DNA from: Janthinobacterium sp. GW458P
GTDB taxonomy: Bacteria > Pseudomonadota > Gammaproteobacteria > Burkholderiales > Burkholderiaceae_D
DNA length: 64,000 nucleotides
Assembly: GCF_002127585.1 (NCBI RefSeq)
Contig: NZ_NEGZ01000005.1
Location: 99,188 to 163,187, forward strand
Direction: 5' to 3'
Made by a program: the position numbers and the translations under genes. Of this stretch, positions 16,826 through 26,200 are shown in pieces (position 1 is the first letter of the stretch; every line of letters begins with the position of its first letter). The notes beneath the pieces were generated by a model. It did no database searches. It saw nothing but the letters and a program-made list of their open reading frames with translations, and was not told where the DNA came from.

Positions 16826-18445
16826 CTACAGGCATCGAGCGTGATCCTTTTCACTTGATTGTCTTTTATACAAAGTCAAGCCCTCCGGGTCAAGGTTCAG
16901 GCCATCCAGAAATGCCTGGTCATGCGATACCACAAGTAACGCACCGAGGTATTGCAGCAGCATCTGTTCCAGCGCCTGCAGGCTGGCCAGGTCCAGATGA
17001 TTGTCGGGTTCGTCGAGCAGCAGCAGTTGCGGCGGCACCTGCGCGTACAGTTCGGCCGCCAGCGCCACCTTCATGCGCTCGCCGCCGCTGAGCAGGTGGC
17101 TGGGCATGGTGGCGCGCGCGCCGGCGATGCCCAGCAGCGCCAGACGCGTGCGCAAGGCCCCTTCCGCCAGCGTACTGTTGCGTTTTTGCACGCGCTGCAC
17201 AGCACTCAGCTCGCCTTCACGCGCGGCCGCATGCTGGTCCAGCCAGACCACCCGCGCGGGACACAGCACCTCGCCGCCGGCTGGCGCCAGTTGCCCGGCG
17301 ATCACGCGCAGCAGCGTCGACTTGCCGCTGCCATTGTCGCCCGTCACGGCCAGGCGGCGCGGGCCGCTGAGCACCAGGTCCAGGGGCTGCGCCTGGCCAT
17401 GCGGCAAGACCAGGGCGCGCAGCTCAAGGATCAGTTTTCCGTTGGGCACCTGGCTGTCCGGCGCCAGCAGCAGGCGCTCCGTCTCGGGCGCGCAGCGGGC
17501 GCTCGCTTCCAGCACCCGTTGCTGGCGCGCCAGCTGCGCTTCCTGCGCGCGCACGCGCAGCTTGCCCTGGCTATCCTGGCTCTTCTCCTTTTTCGCGTCC
17601 AGCAGAAGCTTGCTCTGATTGCCTTCGCGCCCTTCCCTCTCGCCGCGTCCGACTCTGCGCTGCTGGCGCTCGGCCTGCTGCTGCGCTTCGCGCTGCTCGC
17701 GTCGGGCACCTGCCTTTTCCGCCTGCAGGGCGGCAGCAAAACCGGCTTGCTCGAGCGCGCGCTGCTGCGCATAAAACAGGTAGTTGCCGCCATAGCTGCA
17801 CAAGCCCTGCGGCGACAGCTCGACGATTGCATCGACGTGCTGCAGCAAGCCGCGGTCATGGCTGATCAGCAACAAGCCGCCCGGCCAGCGCGCCATCTGC
17901 GCCACCAGGCGGGCGCGTTGATGCGCATCAAGGTGGTTGCTCGGTTCATCGAGCACCAGCCAGTCCGCCTGCGACAGCCAGGCGCCCTGCAGGGCGATGC
18001 GCTGGCGTTCGCCGCCGCTCAGGCTGGCCGTTGGCGTGCCGGCATCGACATGACGCAAATCGAGCGCATCGAGCGCCTGGCGCAGGCGGGCGTGGGCATC
18101 CCAGCGTTCGCCCACCAGGGCGTAGTCGGCCTCGTCGACGCTGCCTTCAGCGATGCGCGCCAGCGCGGCCAGCAAGTCGTCCATGCCGGCAAGCGCCGCC
18201 ACGCTGGGATAGCGGTCCGGATCGAGCTCCTGCGCCACGTAATGCACGCTGCCGTCGCAGCGCACGGCGCCAGAAGACGGCTGCGCCCGGCCTGCCAGCA
18301 GGCGCGCGAGCACACTCTTGCCCACGCCGTTATCGCCGACGAGGCCGATACGTTGCGGGGCAAAAGAAAATTGCAAATCGGAAAACAGGGCGCGGCCATC
18401 GGGCAGCACCAAGGAAAGACGGTCGAGTTGCAGTAATGCGGGCAT
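16826..18445 (-). CDS. ABC-F family ATPase
   Basis: A 539-residue protein with two ATP-binding cassettes and no membrane segment, the layout of ABC-F factors that act on ribosomes. The first cassette has Walker A GDNGVGKS, signature LSGGERQRIAL and Walker B LVLDEPSNHLD; the second has GDNGSGKS, LLSGGERMKVALA and LLLDEPDNHLD. Between them is a long, very charged linker rich in Arg, Gln and Glu that would reach toward the peptidyl-transferase centre in translation factors. The ATG at 18445 has AAGGAG five bases upstream. I cannot say whether it is a housekeeping (YheS/YbiT-like) or antibiotic-protection member. Confidence 0.88.
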   Translation of the reverse strand: MPALLQLDRLSLVLPDGRALFSDLQFSFAPQRIGLVGDNGVGKSVLARLLAGRAQPSSGAVRCDGSVHYVAQELDPDRYPSVAALAGMDDLLAALARIAEGSVDEADYALVGERWDAHARLRQALDALDLRHVDAGTPTASLSGGERQRIALQGAWLSQADWLVLDEPSNHLDAHQRARLVAQMARWPGGLLLISHDRGLLQHVDAIVELSPQGLCSYGGNYLFYAQQRALEQAGFAAALQAEKAGARREQREAQQQAERQQRRVGRGEREGREGNQSKLLLDAKKEKSQDSQGKLRVRAQEAQLARQQRVLEASARCAPETERLLLAPDSQVPNGKLILELRALVLPHGQAQPLDLVLSGPRRLAVTGDNGSGKSTLLRVIAGQLAPAGGEVLCPARVVWLDQHAAAREGELSAVQRVQKRNSTLAEGALRTRLALLGIAGARATMPSHLLSGGERMKVALAAELYAQVPPQLLLLDEPDNHLDLASLQALEQMLLQYLGALLVVSHDQAFLDGLNLDPEGLTLYKRQSSEKDHARCL

Positions 18446-18599
18446 GGATACTCCTTGAGCAAGGCTGGCGAACCCGCGCGGCGCAACGGTGCGCTGGCGG
18501 GAAGGGCAAGGCCGTGCACAGCACGGCAGTATCAATGGCGCATGTCGAAGCGTCCTGGAGAAATGGATGAAGAAGCGTCAGTGTAGCAGAGCAGACCTG

Positions 18600-19712
18600 T
18601 CAGCGCTGGCCCAGCGTCGTATCGCCGAACAGGCTCTTGAACTCACGCGGCTGCGAGCGCCAGTACTGCGGTGGCGCCTGCACTTGCGCGCCCAGCTGCG
18701 CCGCAGCGTGCCACGGCCAGCGCGGATCGAACAGGATGGCGCGCGCCAGCGCCACCATGTCGGACTGGCCCTGCGCGATGATGTCTTCGGCCTGCTGCGC
18801 TTCCGTGATCAAGCCGACGCTGATGGTGGGCAAGCCGCTGTCGCGCTTGATACGCTCGGCAAACGCCACCTGGTAGCCGGGTCCCACGGGAATCTGCTGC
18901 TGCGGAGAGATTCCGCCGCTGGAGACGTGGATGAAATCGGTGCCCAGCTGCTTGAGCTCCTGCGCAAAGCGCACGCTTTGTTCGATTTCCCAGCCGCCCT
19001 CGACCCAGTCGGTGGCGGAAAGGCGCACGCCCACCGCCACGCTGGCGGGCACGGCGGCGCGCACGGCTTCATACACTTCCAGCGGAAAGCGCATGCGGTT
19101 GTCCAGGCTGCCGCCGTACGCATCGCTGCGCTGGTTGGCAAGCGGCGAGAGGAACTGGTGCAGCAGATAGCCGTGCGCCGCATGCAGTTCGATGCCGTCG
19201 ATGCCCAGTGCATGCACGCGCTGGGCAGCGGCGACAAACGCGCCCTTGATTTGCAACAACCCCATCTCGTCGAGCGCGAGCGGCACGGTTTCGCCCGGTG
19301 CATGGGCGATGGCCGATGGCGCCACCGTTTGCCAGCCGCCATCGGCCAGGCGCACGCAGGCGCCGCCCTGCCAGGGCGCGCGGCTCGACGCCTTGCGTCC
19401 CGCATGGCCCAGCTGCACCACCAGCGGAATAGCCGCGTGGCGGCGGATCGCCTGCACCACCTTGGCCAGCGCCGTTTGATTCGCGTCCGACCACAGGCCC
19501 AGATCGTCGGCCGAGATGCGCCCCTCGGGCGAGACGGCCGTCGCTTCCGTCATCAGCAGGCCCGCGCCGGACAGCGCCAGGTGTCCCAGATGGATCATGT
19601 GCCAGTCGGTGGCGTTGCCGTTGTCGGCCGAGTACTGGCACATGGGCGCGATGGCGATGCGGTTGGCCACCCGCAAGGGGCCCAGCGCAAACGGCGTAAA
19701 TAACTGGCTCAT
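18600..19712 (-). CDS. Old yellow enzyme family NADH:flavin oxidoreductase (YqjM/XenA-like)
   Basis: A 370-residue FMN-dependent ene-reductase with a TIM barrel. Cys25 and Tyr27 in APMCQYSA are the marks of the YqjM or thermophilic-like class of old yellow enzymes, where the cysteine tunes the flavin. GIELHAAHGYLLHQFLSP (near residues 175-190) supplies the substrate-binding His pair. Related enzymes reduce activated C=C bonds and nitro compounds and help in oxidative or xenobiotic stress. It stands alone between the ABC-F gene and a divergent glycine-zipper gene; the 154 bases after its stop show no clear signal. Confidence 0.92.
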   Translation of the reverse strand: MSQLFTPFALGPLRVANRIAIAPMCQYSADNGNATDWHMIHLGHLALSGAGLLMTEATAVSPEGRISADDLGLWSDANQTALAKVVQAIRRHAAIPLVVQLGHAGRKASSRAPWQGGACVRLADGGWQTVAPSAIAHAPGETVPLALDEMGLLQIKGAFVAAAQRVHALGIDGIELHAAHGYLLHQFLSPLANQRSDAYGGSLDNRMRFPLEVYEAVRAAVPASVAVGVRLSATDWVEGGWEIEQSVRFAQELKQLGTDFIHVSSGGISPQQQIPVGPGYQVAFAERIKRDSGLPTISVGLITEAQQAEDIIAQGQSDMVALARAILFDPRWPWHAAAQLGAQVQAPPQYWRSQPREFKSLFGDTTLGQR

Positions 19713-19873
19713 GGCGCACTCCGGAAAAGGGGAAGCACCGATTCTACTGCGCTTTGGCGATCGGAGCCTTACACCTGCTTACGTTTGATACAGCGCAAGG
19801 GCTAGCCTTGGGCAGGCGCGGCCGCTAATCTGGACACATCAACAACACCAGTAATACCACCCCAGGAGAACAC

Positions 19874-20431
19874 ATGAACACGACGACTACCGCCAGCCGC
19901 ATCCACCCCTTGATGGCAGGCGCCGCCATTTCCGTGACGGTCCTGTGCCTGGTCGGCGCGGCGTCCATCGCCGGCATCCTGCCCAATTCGCGGGCGAATG
20001 TAGCCGCCGTGCCGGCCGACGTGGCGGCGTTGACGCCGGCGGGCGCGACAGCCCTGGCGGCGCCCGTGGCGGCCCCGGTGGCCGCTCCCGTGGTGGCGCA
20101 AGCGGCGCCAGCGCCAGCGCCGGCCCCCGTCGTGCACAAGCGCGTCGTGCACCACACGCAAGTGGCGCAGGCGCGTCCCGCCTATAATGACGATGGCTAC
20201 CGCGACACGGCCTACCGCGAACCGGCACGCCAGCCGCAGCCGGTGCCTGCACCGGCGCCGTCACAGCCGAACTACGTGGGCATCGGCACGGGCGCCGTCA
20301 TCGGCGGCTTGATCGGCAACCAGGTCGGCGGCGGCCGCGGCAAGGCGCTGGCGACGGTGGCCGGCGTGATCGGCGGCGGCATGCTGGGCAATGCGGTGCA
20401 GAACCAGGTTCAGCAGCAGCCGCAGCAATAA
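19874..20431 (+). CDS. Glycine-zipper 2TM domain outer envelope protein
   Basis: A 185-residue protein with an N-terminal membrane anchor or uncleaved signal (residues 13-35), a long Ala/Pro/Val-rich linker (about 40-130), and a C-terminal glycine zipper (VGIGTGAVIGGLIGNQVGGGRGK... GGMLGNAVQNQ) at 135-178. This is the Rick_17kDa/SlyB-type domain found in envelope proteins. AGGAG lies before the ATG. Function is probably structural; it ends seven bases before the stop codon of the convergent DUF1993 gene. Confidence 0.85.
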   Translation: MNTTTTASRIHPLMAGAAISVTVLCLVGAASIAGILPNSRANVAAVPADVAALTPAGATALAAPVAAPVAAPVVAQAAPAPAPAPVVHKRVVHHTQVAQARPAYNDDGYRDTAYREPARQPQPVPAPAPSQPNYVGIGTGAVIGGLIGNQVGGGRGKALATVAGVIGGGMLGNAVQNQVQQQPQQ

Positions 20432-20437
20432 CCCGTC

Positions 20438-20947
20438 TCAGTCGTACGGGCCAAGATAGTCGAGCTTGCCCACGGCCACGCCATTGTTGCGCAGGATGGC
20501 GTGGACCATGGAAACGTGGAAATAGAAGTTTGGCAAGGCAAAGCTGAGCAAGTAATCGTCGCCCGAGAATTTTGTCCCCTCGTCCGTCCAGTTCAGCACG
20601 ATTTCCTTCTGTGCGCTGCCTGCCATCTGGCCCGCATTGACGCTGTCGATATAGGCGATGGTGTTGGCAATACGCTCCTGTAACTGCTCGAACGAGGCTT
20701 CGTTATCCTCGAACTTCGGCGCCGGCACGCCGCTCAGGCGCTCGACCGACATTTTCGAGGTATCGCTGACGCGCTGCACCTGCGCCGTCAAGTCCAGCAT
20801 GTCGGGCGCCAGCTGCGCGCCCAGTAAAATCTCGGGCACGATGCCGTCTTCCTCCACATGGGCTTGCGCTTTTTCCAGCAGGGCCGAGACGACCCGCAAG
20901 CCGCGGATGAAGACGGGAATGGTTGCCTGGTACATGGACACGGACAT
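20438..20947 (-). CDS. DUF1993 domain protein
   Basis: A 169-residue soluble protein of the DUF1993 family, helical and related in fold to DinB-like four-helix bundles. Typical features are the N-terminal MYQATIPVFIRGLRVVSALLEKA, PEILLGAQLAPDMLDLTAQVQ and the C-terminal LPNFYFHVSMVHAILRNNGV with its conserved His. The molecular function is not known. It stands alone, convergent with the glycine-zipper gene and 110 bases from the DUF2167 gene upstream. Confidence 0.88.
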   Translation of the reverse strand: MSVSMYQATIPVFIRGLRVVSALLEKAQAHVEEDGIVPEILLGAQLAPDMLDLTAQVQRVSDTSKMSVERLSGVPAPKFEDNEASFEQLQERIANTIAYIDSVNAGQMAGSAQKEIVLNWTDEGTKFSGDDYLLSFALPNFYFHVSMVHAILRNNGVAVGKLDYLGPYD

Positions 20948-21057
20948 GGCGGACTCCTGATAGTGAACGATGAGCCAGTGTACCCGAGGCGCTGTCTTCC
21001 GGCAGCGTGCTTATGTGCCACTCCTGTGCGCCAGCGCACGGAGCGGCTCAATGCATC

Positions 21058-22032
21058 CTACTTTTCCAGATTCACCTTGCCGTCCGGCGCATGACCGGGC
21101 TGTTCGGCTGGTTCCGGCTGCAGTTCTGGCTGCGGCAGCGGCTTTTCCTTGCGCTTGCCGCCGAAAAACTTGACGATGGCCGCACCGGCACCGACCACGG
21201 CCAGGATCAGCACTTTCTTGAAGGCCAGCAGCAGCGCCAGCAGTTTGCCGAACAGGCCCAGCTTGCTGGCCACGCCACCGGCCACCAGCGCCGCCAGGCC
21301 ATACTCGGCCACCTTGTCCGTCTTGCTGTCGAAGTCCGTATAGCGGTTACCCTCGGTAAATTCCGTGAACGCCGTCACTTGCTGCATTTCCTTCTTGATC
21401 GTTGCGATCTGCTGCATGCTGGCGATCGCGTTCAGGTTCAGCACGCCTTCGCGGCCCAGCACGCGCACGTTGTAGTTCAATGAATGCTCGCCGCCATCGA
21501 CCATCAGGTCCTTGGCCCAGTACAGCTTGTGCGTATCCTTGGCATAGCTGGGTTTCTCCGCCCAGCCCATCAAATGGATGCCGGGATAGCCCTGCTTCTT
21601 GCGCTCCGCGTTATTCTCCAGCACGGATGCCTGCATGTCCTTGAGCAACTCATCGTACTTGATGCTGTCCGCATCGTCATCCTTGATATGCCCTTCCTTT
21701 TCATACGTGACGATGACGCCCCAGCTATCGCGCTCGAGCACGCTGGTCTTGGCCGGCACGATCATGCCCAGCGATACCATGCCCGGTGGATTGCCCCAGG
21801 CATCGACCAGCACGCGCTCGGCGTCCGTCGGCGACAGATAACGGAAGTTCGCGGGCAAATCCAGGGTGGCGATGCCGCCAGGCAAGGTGATCTTGCCGCG
21901 CTGCAGGTGCAACTGGGCGAGAAACTGTTCAGCCGTCATTTCCGGGGCGGCTGCTTTCTCATCGGCAGGGGCGGCAGCCGCGAGGCCGGAGAGGGTCAGG
22001 CACAGCAAGGCTGTCAGCAGGCGTTTCAACAT
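21058..22032 (-). CDS. DUF2167 domain membrane-anchored protein
   Basis: A 324-residue protein of the DUF2167 family, with a signal peptide (residues 1-20, ending AAA) and a C-terminal hydrophobic segment (GLFGKLLALLLAFKKVLILAVVGAGAAI) followed by a basic, Pro-rich tail. GWAEKPSYAKDTHKLYWAKDL and LNYNVRVLGREGVLNLNAIAS are characteristic. I chose the ATG at 22032, which starts a standard signal peptide; a TTG 21 bases upstream is less likely. The function is unknown; related proteins are predicted membrane proteins linked to envelope stress. Confidence 0.88.
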   Translation of the reverse strand: MLKRLLTALLCLTLSGLAAAAPADEKAAAPEMTAEQFLAQLHLQRGKITLPGGIATLDLPANFRYLSPTDAERVLVDAWGNPPGMVSLGMIVPAKTSVLERDSWGVIVTYEKEGHIKDDDADSIKYDELLKDMQASVLENNAERKKQGYPGIHLMGWAEKPSYAKDTHKLYWAKDLMVDGGEHSLNYNVRVLGREGVLNLNAIASMQQIATIKKEMQQVTAFTEFTEGNRYTDFDSKTDKVAEYGLAALVAGGVASKLGLFGKLLALLLAFKKVLILAVVGAGAAIVKFFGGKRKEKPLPQPELQPEPAEQPGHAPDGKVNLEK

Positions 22033-22119
22033 GATCGGTCCAAAAAATTGCAAAGGGTAAATATTTTAAATCAATTGATTGCTTAATGGATAATTATTTC
22101 TGTGCGGCATTTTTTTATG

Positions 22120-22153
22120 AAAAAAGCGCCAGGCGGGTTTCCCCGGCTGGCGC
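22120..22153 (-). terminator. Rho-independent terminator at the end of the AST operon
   Basis: On the minus strand a GCGCCAG/CTGGCGC stem (22126-22132 with 22147-22153) is followed by six T residues, 26 bases after the astE stop. It marks the end of the arginine catabolic unit. Confidence 0.75.
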
Positions 22154-22178
22154 CCGATGCGCTGTGATGGCTGAACGA

Positions 22179-23210
22179 TCAGGAAACGCGCACCACCATT
22201 AATCCCGCGCGCAAGCCGACGCGCACATCCGGGTTGGGAAATACCACCAGTTCTTCCGCGTGCTGCACTGTGTAGATGTGGTCGCCATCGCTGGCGATCA
22301 CGGCATGCTGCGGCAGAGACGTGAAGTTTTGCGTGCGACGGTCAAAGGCCATGCGGAATTCATCGCTGTGCTTGATGATTTCCTGCGCCACCTTGAACAC
22401 GTGCGGTTGCGCCTTGACGGCTTGCGCAGGCAGTCCGCGCAGCAGGCCGTCCAGCGCCCGCGACACGTCGTCGAACAGCGATAAATCGTTCTGCCCCAGG
22501 GTGCCCACGCGGCCCAGTTCCACCGTGCTGGCGGCCGCGCCGAAATGCTCGGCCGAATAGTAGCTGTAGGTGCCGGCCGATTGCGGGTTCATGATGATGG
22601 CGCCGATGGCCGCCTGGCCCAGCCAGGCTATCAGCTGCGCCTTGGCGTCGTCGGCAACGAGGTCCGGCACGATGGCAAACGTGGGATACACGGAGGGCCG
22701 GATGGCCGTGTGCAAATCCAGGTGCCAGCGCACGGGGCCCGCCGCTTCAAAGAACGCCTTGGTCGCAGCGATCATTTCATCGGCGCGCGCGCTTTCCGCC
22801 GCTTGCGCCAGCGACCCGCGCACGGGACGGAACATGCGATTGAGGTCGGCGTCAATGAAACGCTTGCCGGCCCGGATCGCATCGACATTGCCCACGCAAA
22901 CGAGCAAGTCGACGGCCAGTGCCGACGCATCGCGCGACAGCGCGTCGAGCAGATGCGCCAGCACTTCGATCGGCCCTGTCTCGTCGCCATGCACGCCCAC
23001 CGAGACGGCCACGCTGGCGCGGCCCGCATCGGCTTGCGGCTTGACGATCCGCAGCATGCCGGGCGCCGGCAGGGCCACCGTGAAGCCGGCGTTGGCGAAC
23101 AGCTGGGCCACGCCGCTGAAATCGGCCTGCGCCAGCGCCTGCACGGCCGGCGGCAAGCCGCCAGCGCCCTGCACTACCTGTGTGACTACCTGCGTTACAT
23201 CTTGCGTCAT
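22179..23210 (-). CDS. astE: Succinylglutamate desuccinylase
   Basis: The last AST-pathway enzyme: a zinc hydrolase that splits N-succinylglutamate into succinate and glutamate. The zinc ligands are His74 and Glu77 in GVHGDETGPIE and His167 in WHLDLHTAI, with catalytic Glu231 in STVELG. At 343 residues it is slightly longer than the E. coli enzyme. The ATG overlaps the stop codon of the upstream glutamate dehydrogenase gene by one base (TAATG), so translation is probably coupled, and glutamate made here is the substrate of that neighbour. Confidence 0.95.
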   Translation of the reverse strand: MTQDVTQVVTQVVQGAGGLPPAVQALAQADFSGVAQLFANAGFTVALPAPGMLRIVKPQADAGRASVAVSVGVHGDETGPIEVLAHLLDALSRDASALAVDLLVCVGNVDAIRAGKRFIDADLNRMFRPVRGSLAQAAESARADEMIAATKAFFEAAGPVRWHLDLHTAIRPSVYPTFAIVPDLVADDAKAQLIAWLGQAAIGAIIMNPQSAGTYSYYSAEHFGAAASTVELGRVGTLGQNDLSLFDDVSRALDGLLRGLPAQAVKAQPHVFKVAQEIIKHSDEFRMAFDRRTQNFTSLPQHAVIASDGDHIYTVQHAEELVVFPNPDVRVGLRAGLMVVRVS

Positions 23211-26200
23211 TACACCGCCGCTTCCGCTGGGGCTTTTGCCGTGATTTTATTCACGGCCTCGGAGAGCGTCCACACGTCCAGCATGGCTTGCTCCAGCTCC
23301 GTCGCCGCCACATAGGCCGACAAACCCAGCGCGCCCGTCACGGCATCGACGGCCTGGCCTGCATTGCCTTGCTCGGCGCACGCCAGCACCTGCGTCAGCA
23401 GACGCTGTTGCGTGCGGCGCAGCGCTTGCTGCGCGTAGTTGCGCAACTGTTCCTGCGACTTGCCTTGCGCGGCCAGTTTCAGGCCACGCTCCAGCGTATC
23501 GATGCCCGCCTGGATGCGCAAGGCCAGGCCCACTTGCAGGAAGGCCGCCAGGTCCATCGAGGCGGGACGCGGCACGGACAGGGCCGGGAACAGGAAGCCG
23601 GCAACGACTTCCAGGGCATCGACGGCGTCCCATGCCAGCACGAAGGCCGGCCTCAAGCCAGGCACCAGCGCCGCTTCGGACTTGATGCCGACAGCCTTGA
23701 GCAGCTCGCGCTTCGATTCCGCGCCAAACAGGCGCGTCAATTCGGCCAGTCCCGCACCGCGCAGTTGCTCGGCCGGCACGGACAGCACGCCGGCGATCAT
23801 CGTCTGCTGCAGCACGCGCGTTTGCGCATCGACCTTGATCGACACCGCGCGCGGCACCGTCAAGGCGTCCGCATCGAGCGCGTCGAACACGGGCGCCAGA
23901 TTCAGCGCCACCCAGGCCTGGCCCCAGGCCAGGATTACGCTTGACTCGTCCACGCCATGTTCCGCCGCCAGGTTGCGGATCATCAGCGGGCCGCAGCGGT
24001 TGATCACTTCATTGGCCAGCACGGTCGCCAGGATGGCATTGGCCAGCGGATGGTCGAGCGCCGAACGGGTTGCCACCAGCAAGGATGGGAAGTAGGGTTT
24101 GAGCACCGGCTCGGCCCACGTTTCGTCCGTCAACGGCAGCGCGGACAGGATGCGCTTGAAGCGGTTCTTCACGTTGGCGATCACCACAGCCAGTTCCGGC
24201 GTGGTCAGGCCACGCCCGTCGCTCTTCCTGCGCGCCAGTTCGGCCACCGACGGCAGTTGCTCCAGTTCGCGCGACAGGGCGCCCTCTTCTTCCAGGCTGG
24301 CGATCAGGGCGGCATAGCCATCCTGCACGGCGCTCTCGCTTTGCGCCTGCAACTCGCGCACCAGCAAATGCGTCTGCTGCGTGTTATCGCGCAAGACCAG
24401 GCGCTCGACGTCGTCCGTCATCGCATACAGCTCGCGGTTGCGCTCCGCTTCCGTCAGCTTGCCCGCATTGACTTCCACGTCCAGCCAGATTTTCACGTTG
24501 ACTTCATGATCCGAGCAATCCACGCCGGCCGAGTTGTCGATCGCATCGGTGAAGATGCGCCCGCCCGTCAGCGCGAACTCGATGCGGCCGGCCTGGGTCG
24601 CACCCAAATTCCCCCCTTCGGCCACAACCTTCACGCGCAGCTCATTGCCATTGACGCGGATATGGTCATTCGCGCGGTCCTTCACCTGCGCGTGCGTCTC
24701 CGTCGAGGCCTTGATGTAGGTGCCGATGCCGCCGTTGTAGAACAGGTCCACCGGGGATTTCAGGATGCGGTGCATCAGTTCTTCCGGCGCCAGCGAGGTT
24801 TCGGCGATATCGAGCGCGGCGCGGATCTGCGGCGACAGCTCGATGGTGCGGCTTGAACGCGGATACACGCCGCCGCCGGCCGAAATCAGCTCCTTGTTAT
24901 AGTCGTCCCACGAGGAGCGCGGCAAGGCGAACAGGCGCGCGCGTTCTTCGAACGAGACGGCGACGTCCGGTGTCGGGTCGAGGAAGATGTGGCGGTGGTC
25001 AAATGCGGCCACCAGTTTCAGCTGGCGCGACAGCAATACGCCATTGCCGAACACGTCGCCCGACATGTCGCCCACGCCGACCATGGTGATCGGGGTGGTG
25101 TTCAGGTCGTGGTCCATCTCATAGAAATGGCGTTTCACGGCTTCGAATGCGCCCTTCGCCGTGATGCCCAGTTTCTTGTGGTCGTAGCCGTTCGAGCCGC
25201 CCGAGGCGAACGCGTCGCCGAGCCAGAAGCCGCGCTGCACGGCGATGCCGTTGGCGATGTCCGAGAACGTGGCCGTGCCCTTGTCGGCGGCCACCACCAG
25301 GTACGGGTCGGCGTCGTCGAAGCAGACGGTATCGACCGGCGGGACGATATTGCCCAGCGAGCGGTTGTCCGTCACTTCCAGCAGGCTGGAAATGAACAGG
25401 CGGTACACGGCTTCGCCTTCGGCCGCGATGGTTTCGCGCACGGCGTCCTTCGGCATCATCTTGCAGACAAAACCGCCCTTCGCGCCGGCCGGCACGATGA
25501 CGGCGTTCTTGACCATCTGGGCCTTGACGAGGCCCAGCACTTCGGTGCGGTAGTCTTCCATGCGGTCGGACCAGCGCAAGCCGCCACGGGCGACGGGGCC
25601 ACCGCGCAGGTGCACGCCTTCAAAGCGGCGCGAGAAGACAAAAATCTCGCGGTACGGACGCGGCTCCGGCACCAGCGCCAGGCTGCTGGTGTCGAACTTG
25701 AAGATGATCTTGTCGCCTTGTTGATTGTTCTGGAAGTAGCTGGTGCGCAGGGTTGCGCTCATCAGGTCGGCCAGCGCGCCGAGGATTTCCTCGGTATCGG
25801 CATGGTTCACCGACGGCAGGCCGGCCTTGATGGTGGAAATCACCTCCAGGGCGGCCGCGTGCTGTGCGTCGGACAGCGCCGGATCGAAGCGCTGCAAAAA
25901 GGCCTCGACCAGGGCTTTTACGTGGGCCGGCTGCTTGCGCAGGCTTTCGGCGATGTAGCGCACCGAGAAACGGCTGCCCGTCTGGCGCCAGTAGCTGGTG
26001 TAGGCGCGCACCAGCTGCACTTCGCGCGTCGACAAGCCGCCTTCGATGACCAGACCATTCAGGCGGCCATCTTCGGCCGTGTCGTTGAACAGGGCGGCAA
26101 ACAATTCCTGCGCCACGGCGACCACGGATGGCTGCGCCAGTTTCGCCGCGCTGGCAGCATCGACCGTCAGGCTGGTGACAAAATAGCGCGTGCCGTCGGA

